From NCBI RefSeq assembly GCF_000701505.1, contig NZ_JNJB01000007.1:271302-335301 (forward strand): a DNA stretch of 64,000 nt, given 5' to 3'. Position 1 is the first letter of the stretch; each line of letters begins with the position of its first letter. Under the pieces are notes generated by a model. That model ran no database searches. It was not told the DNA's origin and saw nothing but the letters and a program-made list of their open reading frames with translations. A program made the position numbers and the translations under genes. This DNA is from Dyadobacter crusticola DSM 16708 (GTDB lineage: Bacteria > Bacteroidota > Bacteroidia > Cytophagales > Spirosomataceae). Shown here in pieces: positions 63,431 through 64,000 of the stretch.

Positions 63431-64000
63431 CTAAACTTTGCTCCCCAGCGTGCTAAACAGCGCTTCTATTTTTTCCAGATCCTTGCTTTTCGAAGTAGTT
63501 TCCAAAACTGCTACGCCCATTTGATACCACAAACCATCACCGGCGGTCAGGTACTTGCCTCTCTTTGAAGGCTTTGACTCAGATGCATTATCAGCAACAA
63601 ATTCTGCTCGGTAAACAGTATCCATGATTTTTTGCAGCTGGTCCCATTCCAGTTGACGGGCAGTTCCGCCGTCTTTACTAACTGTAAATGTTTTATTAGC
63701 AAAAGAAGCTTTCAGGTCAATGCGGCTTTTTTGATCACCGTCTATTTCGAGATATGTAAGCTCGAAAGGTTTTTCGCGACCGCTAGCTTCAAAGATTGCC
63801 TGCATCATTTCTTGTAAAAAGTACGACCAGCGTTCCTTGTCAACCGGATAAATCGTAACACGCTTTTCATTTTCTTCCAACTCAATTTCGACGAAATCCT
63901 CGTACTCATTTTCCTCCCGCTTGCGGATCGTTTTGGAGCTGGTAAAGATCTCCTCAAACTCTTTCAACCAGATTACCGGAACATTCCCTCTCCATTTATA
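63431..64000 (-). CDS. protein of unknown function, N-terminus beyond right edge
   Basis: The frame stays open from base 64000 (reads YKWRGNVPVIWLKEF), so the gene starts outside the window; at least 189 residues are visible. It is soluble and acidic, rich in Glu and Lys, with beta-rich stretches (RVTIYPVDKERWSYFLQEMM, PFELTYLEIDGDQKSRIDLK) and a C-terminal helix pair. I do not recognise the family. Convergent with the XRE/S24-like gene, 7 bp apart. Confidence 0.6.
   Translation of the reverse strand, partial: YKWRGNVPVIWLKEFEEIFTSSKTIRKREENEYEDFVEIELEENEKRVTIYPVDKERWSYFLQEMMQAIFEASGREKPFELTYLEIDGDQKSRIDLKASFANKTFTVSKDGGTARQLEWDQLQKIMDTVYRAEFVADNASESKPSKRGKYLTAGDGLWYQMGVAVLETTSKSKDLEKIEALFSTLGSKV

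Noticed and set aside
1..64000. tRNA, rRNA, insertion sequences, integrases or phage genes
   Set aside because: No cloverleaf, rRNA-like stretch, transposase or integrase motif was seen in any gap or frame; the accessory segments show no flanking att-like repeats that I could find by eye.

Overview
The window reads as chromosome of a Bacteroidota bacterium, most likely a Cytophagales member of the Dyadobacter/Spirosoma type. This is inferred from T9SS-type C-terminal sorting domains on two secreted proteins, near absence of Shine-Dalgarno sequences, promoters of the TTTG / TAnnTTTG (-33/-7) type, a carboxynorspermidine decarboxylase, and the protein families present. No rRNA, tRNA, insertion sequence, prophage or CRISPR array was recognised. 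Coding density is high and many neighbours overlap or touch.

Layout. 1-6045: housekeeping genes on the minus strand (hemL fragment, a secreted TPR/periplasmic-binding protein, yidC, pyrG). 6.3-17.7 kb: mixed metabolic and envelope genes (PIG-L deacetylase, nspC, DEDD exonuclease plus bestrophin, secreted proteins of unknown function, serine hydrolase, MFS, alpha/beta hydrolase, TIM-barrel isomerase). 17.9-20.6 kb: three co-oriented genes of unknown function (soluble coiled coil, membrane-anchored coiled coil, membrane-anchored Ppx/GppA-like protein). 20.8-23.5 kb: membrane protein, probable PD-(D/E)XK nuclease and N6-adenine methyltransferase, a probable restriction-modification cassette. 23.6-25.8 kb: TetR / small protein / MFS efflux operon. 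26.1-27.2 kb: plasmid-type ParA plus ribbon-helix-helix pair with an inverted repeat in front. 27.2-31.7 kb: secreted M64 metallopeptidase with a lipoprotein, and a zinc/cadmium P-type ATPase. 31.7-37.2 kb: XRE regulator with divergent small gene, MFS, MocR regulator divergent from a flavin split-barrel protein, TPR membrane protein. 37.2-41.3 kb: a giant FG-GAP repeat protein. 41.4-52.5 kb: YceI/AraC, di-haem-motif cytochrome c, rhodanese, GNAT, thioredoxin-like protein, a radical SAM plus DUF4130 DNA-metabolism pair, M61 peptidase, DUF1080 protein and lspA. 52.7-64 kb: acnA and acnB in tandem, topA, sirtuin, folD, an XRE/S24-like regulator, and a gene cut by the right edge.

The most interesting parts are the uncharacterised three-gene membrane module at 17.9-20.6 kb, the nuclease/methylase cassette just after it, the ParA/RHH pair with its inverted repeat, and a recurring intergenic architecture in which short tandem repeats face a complementary arm about 50-100 nt away (7.3, 20.7 and 52.6 kb). 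Functional names rest on reading motifs and recalled family features; no search was run.
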